A stretch of DNA of 64,000 nucleotides from Sanguibacter hominis ATCC BAA-789 (GTDB lineage Bacteria > Actinomycetota > Actinomycetes > Actinomycetales > Cellulomonadaceae), in contig NZ_JAAXOW010000001.1 in assembly GCF_012396185.1 (NCBI RefSeq), positions 1,178,001-1,242,000 of the forward strand. Direction: 5' to 3'. This document shows positions 1 through 8,057 of this stretch, piece after piece. The notes below the pieces were generated by a model. It made no database searches. It worked only from the letters and a program-made list of their open reading frames with translations, and was not told the DNA's origin. The first letter of the stretch is position 1, and every line of letters starts with the position of its first letter. The position numbers and the translations under genes are program-made.

Positions 1-633
1 CGCGAGCGTCGTGTCCGAGCCGACGCCGGTCGCGCGGACCTGCAGGAACCCGCTGACCGCGACAGTGCCGGCGAACACCTGGTCGCCGTCGGCCTTCTCG
101 ACGGGCATGGACTCGCCGGTGATGGACGCCTCGTCGAGCGCACCGGACCCGCCGGCGACCACGCCGTCGACGGGGACCTTCGCGCCGTTCTTCACGAGGA
201 CGGTCTCGCCCGTGCCGACGTCCCGGGTCGGGACCTCCTCCTGCACGCCGTCGCGCAGGACGACCGCGACGTCGGGGGCGAGCGCGACGAGCTCGCTGAG
301 CGCGGAGCGTGTCCGGTCGAGCGTCGCCGTCTCGAGCGCGTGCCCGACGGCGAACAGGAACGTCACCGCGGCGGCCTCCCAGTAGTTGCCGACCAGGACG
401 GCCCCGATCGCCGCGACCGAGACGAGCAGGTCGATGCTCACGACCCGCACGAGCGCAGCGCGCACCGCCTTGACGACGACGGGCGCGCCAGCGACGGCTG
501 CCGCCACGATCATGAGCGCGTCCCCGACGGACGCGCCCCCGAACCGCTGCGCCGCGAACGACGCGAGCACCAGCAGACCCGACACTCCGGGAACCGTCCA
601 CCGGTTCCGCATCCACGTGCTGCCAGTCGTCAT
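1..633 (-). CDS. heavy-metal-translocating P1B-type ATPase, N-terminal part (runs off the left edge)
   Basis: Read on the minus strand from ATG at 633, this gives 211 uninterrupted codons to the window edge. The translation opens with short hydrophobic segments and continues into the actuator domain, which contains the P-type motif DEASITGESMPVEK followed by FAGTVAVSG. That order matches CadA/ZntA/CopA-like P1B pumps, which export metal cations at the expense of ATP. The protein starts directly with the transmembrane region, so it has no N-terminal HMA metal-binding domain. The CPx helix, phosphorylation motif and ATP-binding domain lie outside the window, so the metal cannot be assigned. A palindrome at 710-723 lies in its upstream region. 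Confidence 0.9.
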   Translation of the reverse strand, partial: MTTGSTWMRNRWTVPGVSGLLVLASFAAQRFGGASVGDALMIVAAAVAGAPVVVKAVRAALVRVVSIDLLVSVAAIGAVLVGNYWEAAAVTFLFAVGHALETATLDRTRSALSELVALAPDVAVVLRDGVQEEVPTRDVGTGETVLVKNGAKVPVDGVVAGGSGALDEASITGESMPVEKADGDQVFAGTVAVSGFLQVRATGVGSDTTLA

Positions 634-709
634 GTCGGGTCCTCGCCTTCGCTCGCGGGCCGCGAGCGCGGCCTCGCCCCGAGGCTAGGGACGACGACGT
701 GGCGCCACC

Positions 710-723
710 TTGACGTGCGTCAA
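710..723. promoter_or_regulatory. perfect 14-bp palindrome upstream of the metal ATPase
   Basis: TTGACG-TG-CGTCAA is a perfect inverted repeat in the 104-bp gap before the P1B-ATPase start. On the minus strand its TTGACG half also resembles a -35 element. A dyad in this position fits an operator for a metal-sensing repressor or activator, but no regulator gene is adjacent, so the role is inference. Confidence 0.4.
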
Positions 724-737
724 CCTCCCGTTTGTGG

Positions 738-1313
738 TCAGTCGGCGAGCGTCCTCAGGCGCCGCGGACCGACGGCGCCGACGAGCACCGTCGCTCCGGC
801 GAGCGCCACGGCCAACCCGAGCGTCGTGCAGGCCGCGAGCGCGCTCGTCACGGGCGCGCCGGGCGCTGTATCGACGATGAGCGACGCGAAGCCGGCCGCG
901 AAGACGACGGTCCACGCGAGGTCGCCGACGGCGGCGACCGCGAGGAGCCCGAGCGTCAGCGCGGCGAGGAAGAGGCGGGTGTCGTCGACGCTGTCCGGGA
1001 CGGCGACGGCGGCGGGCAGGTACGCGATGAGTGCGAGCGCGACAACCCCGTAGGGCCTGACGCGTCTCACGGCTCGCTCGCGGTCGAGCGTGTCGACGAG
1101 GTCGGGGAACGTCAGGTAGAGCGGCGTGATCGCGACGACGACGGCGACGACCGCGACCAGGACCCGCGCGGGCAGGCCGTCCTGCAGAAATGGGATGTCG
1201 AGGTACGTCGCCCGGCTCAGGTAGCCCACGAGTCCGAGACCGAGCGCCACTGCCAGGCTTGTCCCCCATCGGTGCGCCTTGAGCGCGGGGCTCACTCGAA
1301 GGAGAAGGTCCAT
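738..1313 (-). CDS. multi-pass membrane protein of unknown function, last gene of the secreted-protein/ABC operon
   Basis: The product is 191 residues with about six hydrophobic helices and charged connecting loops such as DTLDRERAVRRVR. No family motif is recognisable. It overlaps the end of the upstream ABC permease by 22 bp, so it is probably translationally coupled and belongs to the same operon. The chosen ATG has a GAGG about nine bases upstream. A GTG at 1295, making a 4-bp overlap with the permease stop, is an alternative start. It may be an accessory membrane or immunity component of the transporter, which is inferred from context only. Confidence 0.7.
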   Translation of the reverse strand: MDLLLRVSPALKAHRWGTSLAVALGLGLVGYLSRATYLDIPFLQDGLPARVLVAVVAVVVAITPLYLTFPDLVDTLDRERAVRRVRPYGVVALALIAYLPAAVAVPDSVDDTRLFLAALTLGLLAVAAVGDLAWTVVFAAGFASLIVDTAPGAPVTSALAACTTLGLAVALAGATVLVGAVGPRRLRTLAD

Positions 1314-2527
1314 GCGGGGATCGCCTCCTCGTCGCAGGTGGCGAGCGCCTCGAGAGTCTGCCGGGCGCCGTCGATGTCAGCGGGGTCGGTGCCACCGTCG
1401 CCGGAGAGCCGGACGTCGAGCCAGGTCATGAAGTTCCCTTGAGCGGCAAGCAGATCCTCGGGCGCCAAGTCGTCGCGGAAGGCGTCGCAGGCTGTCGGTC
1501 GCGAGATCGTGCTCACGACGTTGGAGCGCCCGAGGTGCCCCGGCTGGATCGAGCCGGAGTCGACCAAGAGCATCCCCGCCCCTTCAGCGGGCCGGTCGAA
1601 CCCTCTGACGTAGTCGAAGCGGGCTCCGATCGAGATGCCGTCGCCAGCGAGCACCTGGCCAGCTGCCCCGAGGTCCCGGGCCGCGAGCTCGTAGAGCGCC
1701 TTGCCCTCGCTAGGGCCACAAACTTTAGGCGCCGTCCCTGCACACACGACCTCCGTGCTGCTCTGACGCCACGCGTTCGACATCGGGTCGAGCGACTGGA
1801 GATAGCCAAGCCCCCCGACCAGCATGATCGCGAGCCCAGCCGTTCCCACCAGGACCGACACGCGCCGGGGCCCCGCTGTGTGGACCACCGCACGCCACGC
1901 AACCGCACCGATCAGCACGGTGCACATGATGCTGGCTGCGGCGACGGTGGGCTCCGTGGTGATCCCGATGGTGAGCGTCGTGGCCCCACCCGCCCGCATG
2001 ATCCCGTCAACGCCGGCCAAGGTGCCAGCGATGGGCAGCGCGTAGCAGAGAAGCGCGGCAACAGGTGCCGCCGCCACGTTGCGCATGAGAGTGCCGATCG
2101 CTGCTCCGACGCCGACGCTCGCGACGAGCGCAGCCATGCCCGCGCCGAGGATCCACCAAGGCAACGAGCCCGCGGCGCCGTTGCGTGCGGCGAGCGTGAG
2201 GGCGACACCTACGCCGAGGAACCAGGCGAGAGTCGCATACAGGAGGGTGGCACCCGCGAGCGCCATCGTTCCGCGTGCGCCTCGCCGTGTGGTGGCCGCG
2301 ATCGTGCGCATGGCGCTCGTCTGCCGTCGCCAGATGTCGAACGCGACGAGGCCCGCGGCCACCGGCCCGAGGATGATGACTGCGGTCGTGGACTGGTTCA
2401 CGGCGTGACCGATCTCCCAGGCCCACCCGGATCGTCCGAACAGGATGAACAGCGCGATGACGACCATCCCGGGAAATGCCAGTCGAGCGGTGGACCGTCG
2501 CAGCCACAGACGCAGCGCGAGAATCAT
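1292..2527 (-). CDS. ABC transporter permease with large C-terminal extracytoplasmic domain
   Basis: The product is 411 residues. About six hydrophobic helices occupy residues 15-255 (for example LVASVGVGAAIGTL). A soluble domain of about 150 residues follows and contains cysteines in contexts VVCAG, KVCGP, TACDA and ATCDE, which suggests disulfides outside the membrane. The ATG at 2527 overlaps the ATPase stop by 4 bp (ATGA); reading further upstream only extends into the ATPase gene in another frame. It forms the membrane part of an ABC-2-type transporter with the preceding ATPase. The substrate is unknown. The secreted protein encoded at the head of the operon is the obvious candidate client or partner. 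Confidence 0.8.
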   Translation of the reverse strand: MILALRLWLRRSTARLAFPGMVVIALFILFGRSGWAWEIGHAVNQSTTAVIILGPVAAGLVAFDIWRRQTSAMRTIAATTRRGARGTMALAGATLLYATLAWFLGVGVALTLAARNGAAGSLPWWILGAGMAALVASVGVGAAIGTLMRNVAAAPVAALLCYALPIAGTLAGVDGIMRAGGATTLTIGITTEPTVAAASIMCTVLIGAVAWRAVVHTAGPRRVSVLVGTAGLAIMLVGGLGYLQSLDPMSNAWRQSSTEVVCAGTAPKVCGPSEGKALYELAARDLGAAGQVLAGDGISIGARFDYVRGFDRPAEGAGMLLVDSGSIQPGHLGRSNVVSTISRPTACDAFRDDLAPEDLLAAQGNFMTWLDVRLSGDGGTDPADIDGARQTLEALATCDEEAIPAWTFSFE

Positions 2528-3276
2528 GCCGTCACCCCGGCTCGCGTTGAGAGCACTGCGAGGAAGCCTGCCTCGGCAGCACGCGGCGATTCGGGGTCCG
2601 GGCCTCGGCGGCACAGCTCGGGAAGCGTCCCGTCGAAGACGATCGAGCCACCGTCGAGGATGAGCACGCGGTCGGCGAGGTCGCTGACGTCCTCCATGAC
2701 GTGGGAGCTCAGCACGACGGCGCCGTCGAGCTCGCGGAGCCGGTCCACCATGAGGCGTCGCTGCTCGGGGTCGAGCCCCGTGCTGGGCTCGTCGAGCAGC
2801 AGGACTGCGGGCTTGGTCGCGATCGCCTGGGCGAGCGCGACGCGGCGCAGCATCCCGCCGGAGAGCGAGCTCGCCCTGCTGTTCGCGCGGTCGCCCAGGT
2901 GGACGATATCGAGCGCTTCGGCCGCCATCTTGCGCGCCTCCCCTGCGCGCGCTCCGCGCATCCAGGTGAGGTACTCGACGATCTCGCGAGCCGTCATGTT
3001 CCCGGGGAACGAGGAAGCCTGTGGCATGAGCGCCACGCCCGCGAGCGCGCGCCGTCGGCTGCGCGGCGAGTACAGCGACTCACCGCCGACCAGCACCGAC
3101 CCTGACGTCGGCCTCATCCCGCCCGCTGCGATCGTGAGCAGCGTGCTCTTGCCAGCCCCGTTGACGCCGATGAGAGCGGTAGTTCCTCGTGCGATCTGGG
3201 CGGAAACGCCCGAGATTGCGAGGCGTTCCCCATAGGAATGAGACACCGTCGCCAGGGTCAGTGCTGGTGTGCTCAT
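2524..3276 (-). CDS. ABC transporter ATP-binding protein
   Basis: This 250-residue ATPase has all the diagnostic elements: Walker A GVNGAGKST (37-45), Q-loop near 85, signature LSGGM (138-142), Walker B AVLLLDEPS (157-165) and the SSH switch histidine near 192. It resembles the CcmA/NatA-like ATPases of ABC-2 exporters. It begins three bases after the stop of the secreted-protein gene and overlaps the permease by 4 bp, so the genes are transcribed as one unit. It powers the permease at 1292-2527. Confidence 0.93.
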   Translation of the reverse strand: MSTPALTLATVSHSYGERLAISGVSAQIARGTTALIGVNGAGKSTLLTIAAGGMRPTSGSVLVGGESLYSPRSRRRALAGVALMPQASSFPGNMTAREIVEYLTWMRGARAGEARKMAAEALDIVHLGDRANSRASSLSGGMLRRVALAQAIATKPAVLLLDEPSTGLDPEQRRLMVDRLRELDGAVVLSSHVMEDVSDLADRVLILDGGSIVFDGTLPELCRRGPDPESPRAAEAGFLAVLSTRAGVTA

Positions 3277-3279
3277 TTC

Positions 3280-3741
3280 CTACAAGCCTCCGAACGGCGA
3301 GTACCGCTCCGTCGAGCAGATGTCAGGCCGCAATGAGGCATCCTCGCACACCTTGGTCCACCCGCTCGCGCCAACCCAGCCATTCGCGCTGTGAAGACGC
3401 GTCTGAGCAACGGTCGTCCAGTCGCGGTTATGAGTCTTCGCAGTGCTTGTCCGGGCGGTGCCCGACGAGGCCCACGCCTGCGAACTGACGAAGATGGCTC
3501 GGTCGTTGTCGGGCTTGTTGTCCCTCAGCGTCGCGGTCGTGATGACGTAGTTGTAGCCCGACCGGTACATCGCACCGTACCCGTCACCGTGCGAGACGCC
3601 CTTGTAGGTGGCCGACTGCGGCGCACTCTTTGTGGCATAGGTCCAAGCGGAGGCGCTGCCAGCCCCAGCTGCCATCATCGCGACCACCGTGAGAACCGTA
3701 AGCCCGGTCCGTCGTCCTCGAACTGTCAGAAAATGCTTCAA
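3280..3741 (-). CDS. small secreted protein of unknown family, first gene of the ABC operon
   Basis: From a TTG at 3741 with a purine-rich AAAGCGAGAG upstream, the protein begins MKHFLTVRGRR and has a clear Sec signal peptide ending AGAGSASA before WTYATK. The mature part is about 120 residues, rich in aromatic, Ser and Thr residues, with only two cysteines near the C-terminus (KVCEDASLRPDICS) that could form one disulfide. An ATG at 3771 in the same frame is an alternative start but would place acidic residues before the signal peptide. No known family was recognised. Its position three bases before a dedicated ABC transporter suggests an exported antimicrobial-like or signalling protein, or a sensed partner of the permease. 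This is inference. Confidence 0.65.
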   Translation of the reverse strand: MKHFLTVRGRRTGLTVLTVVAMMAAGAGSASAWTYATKSAPQSATYKGVSHGDGYGAMYRSGYNYVITTATLRDNKPDNDRAIFVSSQAWASSGTARTSTAKTHNRDWTTVAQTRLHSANGWVGASGWTKVCEDASLRPDICSTERYSPFGGL

Positions 3742-3771
3742 CGCGCTCTCGCTTTCTATTAGGCAATGCAT

Positions 3772-4465
3772 GGTTCTACGGGCACGCCTGTGCGCACAAA
3801 ACTCCGCACAGTCAGCGAGAGATGCAAGTACTGCGCGGCGCCCCCCGCATTCGGAAAAATAGCATCGGACTGGGCGTTTGACAACAGGGAAGCAAAGAGT
3901 GGGTCGCAATAGCTTCCAAGGTTCGAGCGATTGCCACGGCCATATTCGCGTGGAGGACTATATGACGAGGGCGTGGGGTCGATCGCGGCTGCCGAATAGC
4001 CCATGCTTTCGCCAGTCGACCATTCTCAGGGACGAGCGTTCGCCGCACTGACGGGATCGCACCCTAGCGCTAGGCTGCTCATCGGCTGGCCTAATCACCG
4101 GTCGACGGTTGCGCCCCAGAGACCGGGTGGACGAATGGAGCTGCACACCGCTGGCAGATCCCCTGCTGTCGCCCCCGACGTATGCGGTGCTAGCTCCGGG
4201 GCGGATCGTTGGCGACCGGGACGGGCGACGCCACAGCCGGGCGATTGCGCCGCTCAGCGCCGCCCCGTGTGCGAACCGTCCGGCACCGAGCGCGGCGTCT
4301 GCCACCCGTGGTGCCAGCCCTCACTAGCCGCTCAGTGCACACGCTCGACCGCATACGGTGCCGTCCCCCTGGCTCGTCTACCCCCTGCCCAGGGGCTTAG
4401 CCGGGACGCTATCCGCTCTGATATGTGCAGGTCAATCCCCCGAAGTGGGTCATCGAGAGACCTGG
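3772..4465. other. 694-bp region with no convincing gene
   Basis: This gap lies between the convergent-facing back of the secreted-protein operon and the amino-sugar operon end. Its composition looks less GC-rich than the flanks and its reading frames lack the third-position GC bias of neighbouring genes. It must contain the promoter of the 3741-738 operon. A GGAGG before an ATG at 3962 opens a 29-codon frame, which is too weak to call. No repeat or RNA was recognised. Confidence 0.5.
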
Positions 4466-5401
4466 TCAGTCGAGCGTCGCGAGCGCCGCGCCCACCACTC
4501 CAGCGCGAGGCCCGAGGCCTGCGGTGACGATCTCGGGGACGACGGCGACGCGGGCGCGGGCGAGGAGCCGTTCGCGCAGGGGCGCGACGAGGGCGTCGCG
4601 GGCGAGGGACAGGCCGCCGCCGAGGACGATGCGTTCGGTGCCGAGCAGCGTGATGGCGCCGAGGAGCGCGTGGGCGAGGGCGTCGAGCGCGTCGTCCCAC
4701 ACGACGTCGGCGGCAGGGTCGGTGCCGAGGGCGGCGACGACGTCGCGCGAGGTCACGTCGTCGCGGCCGGTCGCGGCGGCGTAGGCGCGGCCGATCGCGC
4801 GGGCCGAGGCGTAGACCTCCAGGCAGCCGGTCTGCCCGCACGGGCAGGGGCGGCCGGGCTCCCGGACAGGGACGTGGCCCAGCTCGCCGGCGTGGTGCCC
4901 GCCCTCGACGGGCGTGCCCGCGACGGTCAGGGTCGCGGCGATGCCGGTGCCGATGAAGACGGCGAGGAGGTCGCGCACGCCGCGGCCCGCGCCGAGGGTG
5001 CGTTCGGCGAGGCCGGCACACGCGACGTCGTGGTGCACCTCGACGGGCACGCCGAGACGTGCCGAGAGCTCGGCGGCGACGGGGACGTCGCGCCACCCGA
5101 GGTTCCCGGCGAGGTGCACCACCCCGGCGGCGGTGTCGACGACGCCCGGTACCGCGACGCCGACCGCGCCGACGGAGACGCGGTGCGACGTCGCGGAGTC
5201 GAGGAGGGTGCGGCAGACGCGCTCGATCGCGTCGAGAATCGCGTCGCCGTCAGGCTCCGCGCCTGCGCGCGGCGTGTCCGCGAGCACCCGCTCGAGGACC
5301 TCGAGGTCGACGACCTCTCCGGCGTCCCGGACAGGGCGGAGCAACTCACCGCGGATGCTCGTGCCGCCGACGTCGAGGGCGACGAGCGCGTCGGTGCTCA
5401 C
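4466..5401 (-). CDS. ROK-family sugar kinase, probably N-acetylglucosamine or glucokinase
   Basis: The product is 311 residues. The N-terminal phosphate-binding loop ALDVGGTSIRGE, the second glycine motif FIGTGIAATL, the ROK signature near HHAGELGHVPV and the zinc cluster CPCGQTGCLE are all present, as expected for an enzymatic ROK kinase. The GTG start at 5401 overlaps the nagB stop by 4 bp (GTGA). Reading upstream only fuses it with nagB antiframe sequence. Being last in an operon with NagB, a sugar ABC importer and a hexosaminidase, it most likely phosphorylates incoming GlcNAc or glucosamine in the cytoplasm. Glucose specificity cannot be excluded. Confidence 0.88.
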   Translation of the reverse strand: MSTDALVALDVGGTSIRGELLRPVRDAGEVVDLEVLERVLADTPRAGAEPDGDAILDAIERVCRTLLDSATSHRVSVGAVGVAVPGVVDTAAGVVHLAGNLGWRDVPVAAELSARLGVPVEVHHDVACAGLAERTLGAGRGVRDLLAVFIGTGIAATLTVAGTPVEGGHHAGELGHVPVREPGRPCPCGQTGCLEVYASARAIGRAYAAATGRDDVTSRDVVAALGTDPAADVVWDDALDALAHALLGAITLLGTERIVLGGGLSLARDALVAPLRERLLARARVAVVPEIVTAGLGPRAGVVGAALATLD

Positions 5402-6177
5402 AGCCCCTGCCACGCGGGCTTGTGGGCGTACACCTCGCGGTAGCGCTCGGCCCCGGTGAGGCGGCTCGCGGCCGCCTCGTCGAGCAGGACCGTGACGTGG
5501 CGGTGCAGCTGCGCGACCGATGCGGGGCACGACGCGCTCACCGGCCCTTCCGCCATCGCGGCGACCGCCGCGGCCTTCGCCTCGCCCGTCGCGACGACGA
5601 GCAGGTGCTTCGCGTCGCTGATCGTGCCGAGTCCTTGCGTGAGGGCCCAGCGCGGCACGTCGTCGACCGAGTCGAAGAACCGCGCGTTGTCCTGGCGGGT
5701 GCGGTCCGTGAGCGTGAGGATCCGCGTCCGCGACGTGAGCGACGAGCCCGGCTCGTTGAACGCGAGGTGCCCGTTCGCGCCGATCCCGAGGATCTGCACG
5801 TCGACGCCACCCGCGGCGACGATCGCCTCCTCGTACGCGGCCGACGCCTCGGGAATGTCCTCCGCGGCGCCGTCGGGTGAGTGCACCGCTGCGTCGGGCA
5901 TGTCGAGGTGCTCCGTGAGCTCGCGCCGGATCGTGCGGGCGTACGACTGCTCGTGCCCCGCAGGCAGGCCGACGTACTCGTCGAGCAGGAACGCCTGCAC
6001 GTGCTCGAAGGACAGTCCGGCACGGTGCCGCGCGATCAGCTCGCGGTACACGGGCAGCGGCGACGAGCCGGTCGCGAGGCCGAGCACCGGCGCGGGCGAC
6101 GTGCGCACGAGCTTCTCGACGACGTCGGCTCCGAGCCGTCCGATCTCTGCCGCGGACGGCAGGATCACGATCTCCAT
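5398..6177 (-). CDS. nagB: glucosamine-6-phosphate deaminase
   Basis: The 259-residue protein matches NagB in length and motifs: LGLATGSSPLPVY near the N-terminus, FLLDEYVGL with the catalytic Asp, and LGIGANGHLAFNEPG in the active site. It converts glucosamine 6-phosphate into fructose 6-phosphate and ammonia, feeding amino sugars into glycolysis. It sits between the ABC permease gene (27-bp gap with a GAGAGGTACC ribosome-binding region) and the overlapping ROK kinase. No nagA deacetylase is present in the window, so that step must be encoded elsewhere. Confidence 0.95.
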   Translation of the reverse strand: MEIVILPSAAEIGRLGADVVEKLVRTSPAPVLGLATGSSPLPVYRELIARHRAGLSFEHVQAFLLDEYVGLPAGHEQSYARTIRRELTEHLDMPDAAVHSPDGAAEDIPEASAAYEEAIVAAGGVDVQILGIGANGHLAFNEPGSSLTSRTRILTLTDRTRQDNARFFDSVDDVPRWALTQGLGTISDAKHLLVVATGEAKAAAVAAMAEGPVSASCPASVAQLHRHVTVLLDEAAASRLTGAERYREVYAHKPAWQGL

Positions 6178-6204
6178 GGGAGGTACCTCTCTGGGATTGC
6201 GGTG

Positions 6205-7020
6205 TCAGCCCTTGACGGCGCCGGCGACGACGCCGGACGTCATCTTGTTCTGCACGATGATGAAGAAGACCATGACCGGCACCGCGACGAGCACGGCACC
6301 TGCCATGACGCCGGGCCAGTCGATCGCCGCGTTCGACGACGTCGTCAGGCCGCGCAGCCACAGCGGCACCGTCCGGTTGGACGGGCTCATGACGACGGTC
6401 GCGAGCGTGAACTCGTTCCACGCCTGCAGGAACGCGTACACGCCGCACGCGACGAGGCCGGGCGCGAGGAGCGGGAACGTCACGACGAAGAACGCGCGGG
6501 TGCGCGAGCAGCCGTCGATCATCGCGGCGTGCTCGAGGTCGACGGGGATGCCCTCGACGAACCCGCGCAGCATCCACACGGTGAACGGCAGCACGGCCGC
6601 GACGTAGAGGAGCGACAGGCCGAGGATCGAGTTCAGCAGGTGCCAGCCCTCGAGCATCTTGTACTGGGAGATGAACAGGCCCTCGGCGGGGATCATCTGC
6701 ACGATCAGCACGGTGAGGATGAGCGCTTTGCGGCCGCGGAAGCGGAACCGCGACACCGCGATGGCGGTGAGGAACGCGAGCAGCAGCGCGACGACGACCG
6801 TGATGAGGGTGACCGTCACCGACAGCTTCATCGACGCGAGGAACGCGTCGTCGAACACGCGACCGTACGCCGACGCGTCGCCGCCGAACGGCCAGAACAC
6901 CGGGTCCTTGCTGCGCACCTGGGCCGAGTCGAGGAACGACGAGCTCACCATCCAGTAGACGGGGAACACCCAGACGAGCGCGACGACCAGCCCGAGGGCG
7001 TTGGAGACCTTGCGTGACAT
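6205..7020 (-). CDS. carbohydrate ABC transporter permease, MalG type
   Basis: The product is 271 residues with six predicted helices and the EAA-like cytoplasmic loop (FVEGIPVDLEHAAMIDGCSR) that docks the ATPase. The C-terminal segment IIVQNKMTSGVVAGAVKG is typical of MalG/CUT1 permeases. It begins one base after the stop of the partner permease. With the lipoprotein at 8058-9332 it forms an importer for an amino-sugar oligosaccharide such as chitobiose. No ATPase gene is in the operon, so a shared ATPase of the MsiK type probably serves it, as known for CUT1 importers in Actinobacteria. Confidence 0.92.
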   Translation of the reverse strand: MSRKVSNALGLVVALVWVFPVYWMVSSSFLDSAQVRSKDPVFWPFGGDASAYGRVFDDAFLASMKLSVTVTLITVVVALLLAFLTAIAVSRFRFRGRKALILTVLIVQMIPAEGLFISQYKMLEGWHLLNSILGLSLLYVAAVLPFTVWMLRGFVEGIPVDLEHAAMIDGCSRTRAFFVVTFPLLAPGLVACGVYAFLQAWNEFTLATVVMSPSNRTVPLWLRGLTTSSNAAIDWPGVMAGAVLVAVPVMVFFIIVQNKMTSGVVAGAVKG

Positions 7021-7021
7021 G

Positions 7022-7993
7022 TCAGTCCTCCTTCGCCAGCTTGCGGACGTAGCCGATGGTCAGCACGAGCGTGAGCACGAGCATGAAGATCGCGACGGCG
7101 GACGCCATGCCGTAGCTCGACTGGCCGATGCCGAGGTTGTAGATGTGCGTGCCGAGCAGGTCCGTCTCGGAGCGCAGCCCGCCTGCACCCTGCAGGTAGT
7201 AGATCTGCGCGAACACGCGCAGGTCCCACACGACCTGCAGGAGGGAGACGACGTATACGACCGGCATGATCGTCGGCACCGTGATGTGCCGAAACCGCTG
7301 CCAAGGGCCAGCACCGTCGAGCTGCGCGGCCTCGAGCTGCTCGCCGGAGACCTGCGTGAGGGCCGCGTACAGCGAGAACGCGACGAACGGCACGCTCATC
7401 CACACGACGATCACGGTCGCGACGAAGAAGAACGACAACGGCTCGAGGAGCCACGGGTGCTGCGCGTACTGCTCGAACCCGAGCTTCACGAGCAACCAGT
7501 TGATGACGCCGTACTGCGTGTCGAACAGCCACTGCCACACCGTCATGGACGCGATGACGGGCATCGCCCACGCGAGGAGCAGGACGGACTGCACGACGAT
7601 CCGCACCCACGTCGACAGCTTCGTCTTGAGGACTGCGACGGCCATGCCGAGGATCATCGTCACGGCCGCGTTGACCGCGCAGAACACGAGCGAGCGGATG
7701 ATGACCGCCCACGTCGCGTCGTCGGTCAAGAGGGTCTTGTAGTTCTCGAGGCCGACCCACTCGGGCTCCGCGCCGAACTGCTGGGCGAGCCCGAACTCCT
7801 GGAACGACATGACGAGCTGCCGGATCAGCGGGTAGCCGAGCGCGACTGCGAGCGTCACGACGACGGGCAGGACGAGAAGGTACGGCGCCACGGTCCGCAG
7901 ACGGCGGGAGGCCTTCGAGCTCGGGGGCCGGCGCCGGGCGCCGGGGCGTCTGCGCGTCGGCGGCGCGGACGGTGCGACGAGGAGGTCGCTCAT
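7022..7993 (-). CDS. carbohydrate ABC transporter permease, MalF type
   Basis: The 323-residue protein has a basic proline-rich N-terminus and six helices beginning with PYLLVLPVVVTLAVALGYPL. Its EAA-type loop reads VSGEQLEAAQLDGAGPWQRF. The ATG at 7993 has a strong AAGGAG eight bases upstream and is preferred over a start 17 codons earlier. It pairs with the MalG-type permease immediately downstream to form the membrane channel of the sugar importer. Confidence 0.92.
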   Translation of the reverse strand: MSDLLVAPSAPPTRRRPGARRRPPSSKASRRLRTVAPYLLVLPVVVTLAVALGYPLIRQLVMSFQEFGLAQQFGAEPEWVGLENYKTLLTDDATWAVIIRSLVFCAVNAAVTMILGMAVAVLKTKLSTWVRIVVQSVLLLAWAMPVIASMTVWQWLFDTQYGVINWLLVKLGFEQYAQHPWLLEPLSFFFVATVIVVWMSVPFVAFSLYAALTQVSGEQLEAAQLDGAGPWQRFRHITVPTIMPVVYVVSLLQVVWDLRVFAQIYYLQGAGGLRSETDLLGTHIYNLGIGQSSYGMASAVAIFMLVLTLVLTIGYVRKLAKED

Positions 7994-8057
7994 GGTGGGT
8001 CTCCTTGCAGGGCGGGGTGCCGGTCCCGGGGGGACGACCGGCACCCCGCAGCCGCGA

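Noticed and set aside
3962-4051. 29-codon ORF with a GGAGG site in the low-coding region
   Set aside because: No conservation evidence, no recognisable composition and no terminator; too weak to call.
4003-4527. 174-codon plus-strand ORF as a possible gene or pseudogene
   Set aside because: No domain, no ribosome-binding site, composition unlike neighbouring genes, and it runs into the ROK kinase gene on the other strand.
4466-6577. 703-codon minus-strand open frame
   Set aside because: Only the last part (from GTG 5401) has protein family motifs; the rest is antiframe of nagB and a permease gene, rich in Arg and Ala as expected of GC-rich shadow frames.
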